From Monoraphidium neglectum (Eukaryota > Chlorophyta > Chlorophyceae > Sphaeropleales > Selenastraceae): a stretch of DNA of 22,810 bases. Numbering within the stretch: the first letter of the stretch is position 1; each line of letters starts with the position of its first letter. A model generated the notes under the pieces. The model saw only the letters and a list, made by a program, of their open reading frames with translations, did not search any database and was not told where the DNA came from. Both the position numbers and the translations under genes were made by a program. The stretch is from contig NW_014013134.1 in the NCBI RefSeq assembly GCF_000611645.1, positions 1 to 22,810 on the forward strand, given 5' to 3'. This document shows, piece by piece, positions 19,906-22,810 of this stretch.

Positions 19906-22099
19906 CACACAGGCGCACACGCACACACGCACACACGCACACACATGCAACTCCACGCCCGCGCACAGGGCGACCTTCTGCTTTGGCTGCTCAACCCCAT
20001 GCTCGATCGCGGGGTCGCTGGCGCAGCCGCCGCCTGGCGGCGCCTGTCCAGGCGCGATCGAGTGTTGCTGGATTCCCTTGAGTTGAGGGAGCGCGCGCTG
20101 GCTCTGGCCGCGCACCGCCCGCACGCGTTCACGCTCGAGGGCGGCGGGCGCGCCCACGGGCGTGGGTGGCGGCAGGCTTGGGACGCGGCGGCTGCGCGGG
20201 TGGAGCAGGTGCGCTGGCAGACCGCCGGGCGGCGCCTGCCTCGGACTGTGGCAACGGGGCAGTACGTGTGGTTGAGAGCACGTGCGTTACCGTCTATCTT
20301 CACAGGTCCTGTGCCACCTGGGAAAACGACACAGCACCACCTTAATCACCCGCGCCGCTGGCCACCCGCCCTTTTCTGTGCCCCGCCGCCCACTTGCCTG
20401 AATCTGACAGGAGCGCGACTGGGACGCCTTCTCCTGGAGCGGCGACGAACGCGACGGCAGTGGCGCCGACGCGGCAGCGGTGGCGGCGGCGGCGGCGGTC
20501 GCGGAGGCGCGGCGCCTGCGGCAGGGCTGCGGCCGATTCGCTTGCTGCACGGGTGGAGTTGAGTTGGAATTTGGGCCTTGCGAGGAAGGCGTGGATGGCG
20601 CTTTTGCGAGAGAAGCGGCCGCAATGCAGCAGCAGCACCAGGAGCAGCAGGATAAGGAGGAGGAAGGGGCGCATGATGAGCAAGGGGCCAGTCCAGCAGA
20701 ATGCTCACCACCAGCCCCACCAGCCGAAGGGCCCGCTCAATGTGCCACGCAGCCAAGTGCCGACGCGCCTCGTGCGGCAGGCGAACAGGCCTCCGAGCCC
20801 AGCCGAACTAGCACCGCCGCCGCTGCAGACGCCGCTGTGGCGTCACCCCTGGCAGGCCCACCTCAGCCGGCGCCCGAGGAGCCGGCGGCACCCCCTGCGG
20901 CTGCCGCGGCGGCGGCGACGGACGCCGTGGCGGGCGGCGTGCTGGACGAGCTGCGTGCGCTGCTGGAGGGCGCGCTGGTGCCGCCTGGCGCACCAGCTGG
21001 ATCGGAGGCGCGCCAGGCGGCTGCCAACTTGGCGGGGGCGTTCTCCGAGTTTGTGGCGGCCCAGGTCCAGGAGTTGTGGTTGGGACAGCAGCAGCAGCAG
21101 CAGCAGCAGCAGCTGATGCCTCACGGGCAGCAGCAACTGCCAGTGCAGTGGGAGGAGCGGAAGGAGCAGCAGCAGTGGGAGCAGGACGGGAACGAGGCCG
21201 AACGGCGGCTGCTTGCACTGCAATGGGAGGCAGAGGCTGGCGACTCAGGAGCTGCCGATGCGGCGGCTGGAGCCGGTGACTGGACAGCGCTAGAGCCCAA
21301 GTCAATCTGGTCAAACCAACCTCGGCCAGGGTCCAACCAGCCGTCAGAGCCAGGACGAGCTGTTGGGACGACGCTCGACTCGTCTGAGGTTCTTTCTCTG
21401 CTGCAAACCGTCGGCGCCGGGGCGGCGGCGGCGGCGCTGAGCATCGGCCATTGCGAAGCAGCCACGCATGTGCAGGGGCCGCCGTCGGCAGCGGCTGCGA
21501 GCGCAGCATCGCCAGCGCGGGCGACGCCGGCAGCCGGAGCAGCATTGCCCTGTCAACTACAACCTCCTCTGCCCGCAGCAGCAGCCCCGGCGGCCACGGC
21601 TGCGGCCGTGCTATGGACGGACAAGCGGCCCAGCCGGCAAAGCGAAGGCCGCCAGTCGAGCGGCGCCAGCGCTGGCGGTACATCCCGGCCACAACCAGCC
21701 GGCCAGGCCGCTGCACAGCCCCCCTCCACCACCCCAAGACGTGGGCGCGTCCAACCGCGGCCCGCCTTGGGGCCCGAAACAGCTGCCAGCGCAGAGCGCA
21801 CGCGCCGCACGGAAGGCGAGCGGCTGCCGAAGCACCTGCACAGCGACGTGGTTGCGCCAGCAGCGGCAGGCGGCCCCGGTGCGCCGCTGCATGGCGCTGT
21901 GGACTCAGCAGAGGCCCGCGCCTCCCAGGCAGGGCGCTCTGGCCGGGGCTTGGTGCCGGTTTCAGGTCGTCGTGCGGCCGCGCATGCACAGGTGGACGCT
22001 GCGACGCGCCAGAAGCGGAATCTCAAGGGTCGCGTTCCGGCGGGTGCCCATGTGGCACAGGATATGCTGCCGCAGCAACCGCGGGAGCAGCGGGTGCGG

Positions 22100-22176
<77 letters not shown>

Positions 22177-22524
22177 CAGCAGCAAGGCCTGGCCCCAGAG
22201 CGCAGCGCTGCTGTTCCCCAGCCCTGCCAGCGGGAGCACTACTGCATCGCGCCCCTCTACAGGGGTGCAAGCAAGTGCTAAAGCTAGTGGCGTTGGCATC
22301 CCCCACGGCCGTGGAGCGCCTTCTCCCAACAGATGCGCGTGGGTCCAGCTTCCAATGCTGCCGTTCACGCGCCCGACGAGCAGGCCAGGTGGCAGCCGAA
22401 GCGCCGCTGCATCACCAGTCCCCAGCCCGCCGCTGTCTGGGAGCCGGGGGGCTTCGCCACTGGGAGCGGTGGCGGATCAGGCTTGGGCTCCTGCTGCTGC
22501 AGCCGCGCACGCGGGGCTGTTTGC

Positions 22525-22562
<38 letters not shown>

Positions 22563-22810
22563 GTGAGCAGCTGACGGCGCGGTCATCAGTGTGCCAAGGC
22601 AACCAAGGCCCGTCCTCAATAGGTAGTCAGGAGTCTAGCGAGGTCTGCCTGCCACACATCACGGACCCCACAGCTGAATCCACCCCCCAGCGCCCGCGCA
22701 GCACTGCAGCCCCCGCCACGTCACGACCCCCCGCGTCGGCCGGCACTGGCGCCGGCATGCCGTCCGCTGGGCGGCCGGCGGCGGCGCCCCTTGTCGCAGG
22801 CGCTGGCGGG
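14069..22810 (+). CDS. predicted SFI1-like centrin-binding repeat protein, 11 exons (3' partial)
   Basis: Exons: 14069-14128, 14277-15379, 15576-15741, 16033-16200, 16510-16810, 17070-17296, 17500-17744, 17974-18883, 19122-19415, 19969-20208 and 20411 to the window end. This gives 6,114 nt, or 2,038 codons with no stop. All phases agree, including 2, 1 and 2 at junctions 2, 5 and 7. Residues about 375-775 carry Trp repeats of the SFI1 type (Ala/Leu helix, F/L-x2-W-K/R), for example [45 protein letters not shown] and SFKAWRRAA. In yeast, animals and algae such proteins form a long helix that binds centrins at spindle pole bodies or basal bodies. The start is an ATG before [27 protein letters not shown] just upstream could be an acceptor of an earlier exon. 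The family call is by repeat pattern only. Confidence 0.6.
14277..15379 (+). other. exon 2 of the SFI1-like gene: disordered, RS-like patch, first Trp repeat
   Basis: It begins with a helix ([19 protein letters not shown]) and then runs through Pro/Ala/Gly-rich disordered sequence. A basic Ser/Arg patch ([15 protein letters not shown]) lies near 14686-14730. The exon ends with a helical piece, [20 protein letters not shown] followed by [12 protein letters not shown], which continues in phase into exon 3 (FAELRARRR). Confidence 0.6.
16205..16265. repeat. imperfect GGTGACCC-type minisatellite in intron 4 of the SFI1-like gene
   Basis: About five degenerate copies of a 9-11 nt unit (GGGTGACNC, GGTGACCCA, GGTGTCCTG) follow the donor GTGAGTAATC of exon 4. 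Confidence 0.6.
17877..17912 (+). repeat. (CAG)12 repeat in intron 7 of the SFI1-like gene
   Basis: A sense-strand CAG run lies inside the intron 17745-17973. Each unit is a potential AG acceptor. In the frame of exon 8 the run reads Ala, not Gln, and retention in the exon 7 frame meets a TAA before it, so it is treated as intronic. Confidence 0.85.
19122..20208 (+). other. Trp-rich unidentified part, exons 9-10 of the SFI1-like gene
   Basis: Exon 9 (19122-19415) begins [20 protein letters not shown] and goes on with helices ([20 protein letters not shown]). Exon 10 (19969-20208) reads [15 protein letters not shown] and [20 protein letters not shown], then [20 protein letters not shown]. It looks structured and perhaps conserved. 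I do not recognise a family. The intron between the two exons is the longest of this gene (553 nt) and carries the CA/CT microsatellite. Confidence 0.5.
19766..19950. repeat. (CT)n-(CA)n microsatellite in intron 9 of the SFI1-like gene
   Basis: A CT run (about 19796-19809) is followed by a pure CA run (19834-19898) and then broken CA/CG steps up to near the acceptor of exon 10. Confidence 0.95.
21086..21112 (+). repeat. (CAG)9 polyGln tract, exon 11
   Basis: In the Gln frame, between QELWLG and LMPHGQQQ. Confidence 0.93.
22106..22174 (+). repeat. (CAG)23 polyGln tract, exon 11
   Basis: In the Gln frame, after QREQRV-type charged sequence and before DSSKAWPQS. Confidence 0.95.
22526..22561 (+). 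repeat. (CAG)12 polyGln tract, exon 11
   Basis: In the Gln frame, after [11 protein letters not shown]. Confidence 0.94.

Larger units (their letters stand above)
20411..22810 (+). other. exon 11: 800-codon open frame running off the window
   Basis: From the acceptor GAATCTGACAG the frame starting [16 protein letters not shown] is open to base 22810. It is mostly Ala/Pro/Gln-rich disorder with three polyGln runs and short helices ([46 protein letters not shown]). It joins exon 10 (…AAARVEQ) in phase 0. The C-terminus lies outside the window. Confidence 0.6.

Noticed and set aside
20209..20275. Alternative donor GTACGTG extending exon 10
   Set aside because: It matches donor consensus well, but leaves phase 2, whereas exon 11 needs phase 0. 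Joining to the CTTCACAG acceptor at about 20305 leads quickly to a stop.
21553..22368. Minus-strand frame with poly-Cys
   Set aside because: Shadow of exon 11 of the SFI1-like gene, read through the CAG tract on the opposite strand.

Overview
The window looks like nuclear DNA of a core chlorophyte green alga. It is very GC-rich, and its genes are split by many 150-550 nt introns with GT/GC...AG ends. The coding frames are full of CAG(Gln), Ala, Gly and Pro runs, and the RNA-binding protein at the left edge has a plant-type LARP1 signature (YGLEKLWAFHHY). No bacterial operons, tRNA, rRNA, CRISPR or insertion sequences were seen. Gene models below come from reading splice sites and codon phase by eye, with family similarity from memory; no search was run.

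Layout: (1) 20-443, plus strand: last exon of a LARP1-type gene (DM15 cap-binding region) ending in a short polyGln tail. (2) 444-2053: intergenic, between two converging gene ends, with a long (CA)n microsatellite. (3) 12823 down to 2054, minus strand: one predicted 13-exon gene of 2,539 codons plus stop. Exons 2-4 encode a CDCA7-type zinc finger (zf-4CXXC_R1). Exon 5 is a long acidic/disordered linker with polyGln and a possible SUMO-interacting motif. Exons 6-12 encode a long alpha-helical repeat protein that tentatively resembles MMS22L. Exons 12-13 are a Gln-rich tail with one short beta-like segment. Every exon junction is phase compatible and the total is a multiple of three. (4) 12824-14068: AT-richer divergent promoter region with a G12 tract. 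(5) 14069 to beyond 22810, plus strand: an 11-exon, 5'-complete gene for an SFI1-like centrin-binding protein. It has Trp-containing repeats spread over several exons, a Trp-rich unidentified part, and a final exon open for 800 codons to the window edge.

Possible links: the minus-strand protein would join a reader of (hemi)methylated DNA to a replication-fork repair scaffold, and the divergent neighbour probably acts at centrosomes/basal bodies. The shared promoter suggests possible co-expression with the cell cycle (inference). The most interesting claim is the CDCA7-zinc-finger/MMS22L-like fusion. It rests on phase-matched junctions and on a weak, recalled similarity for the helical part.
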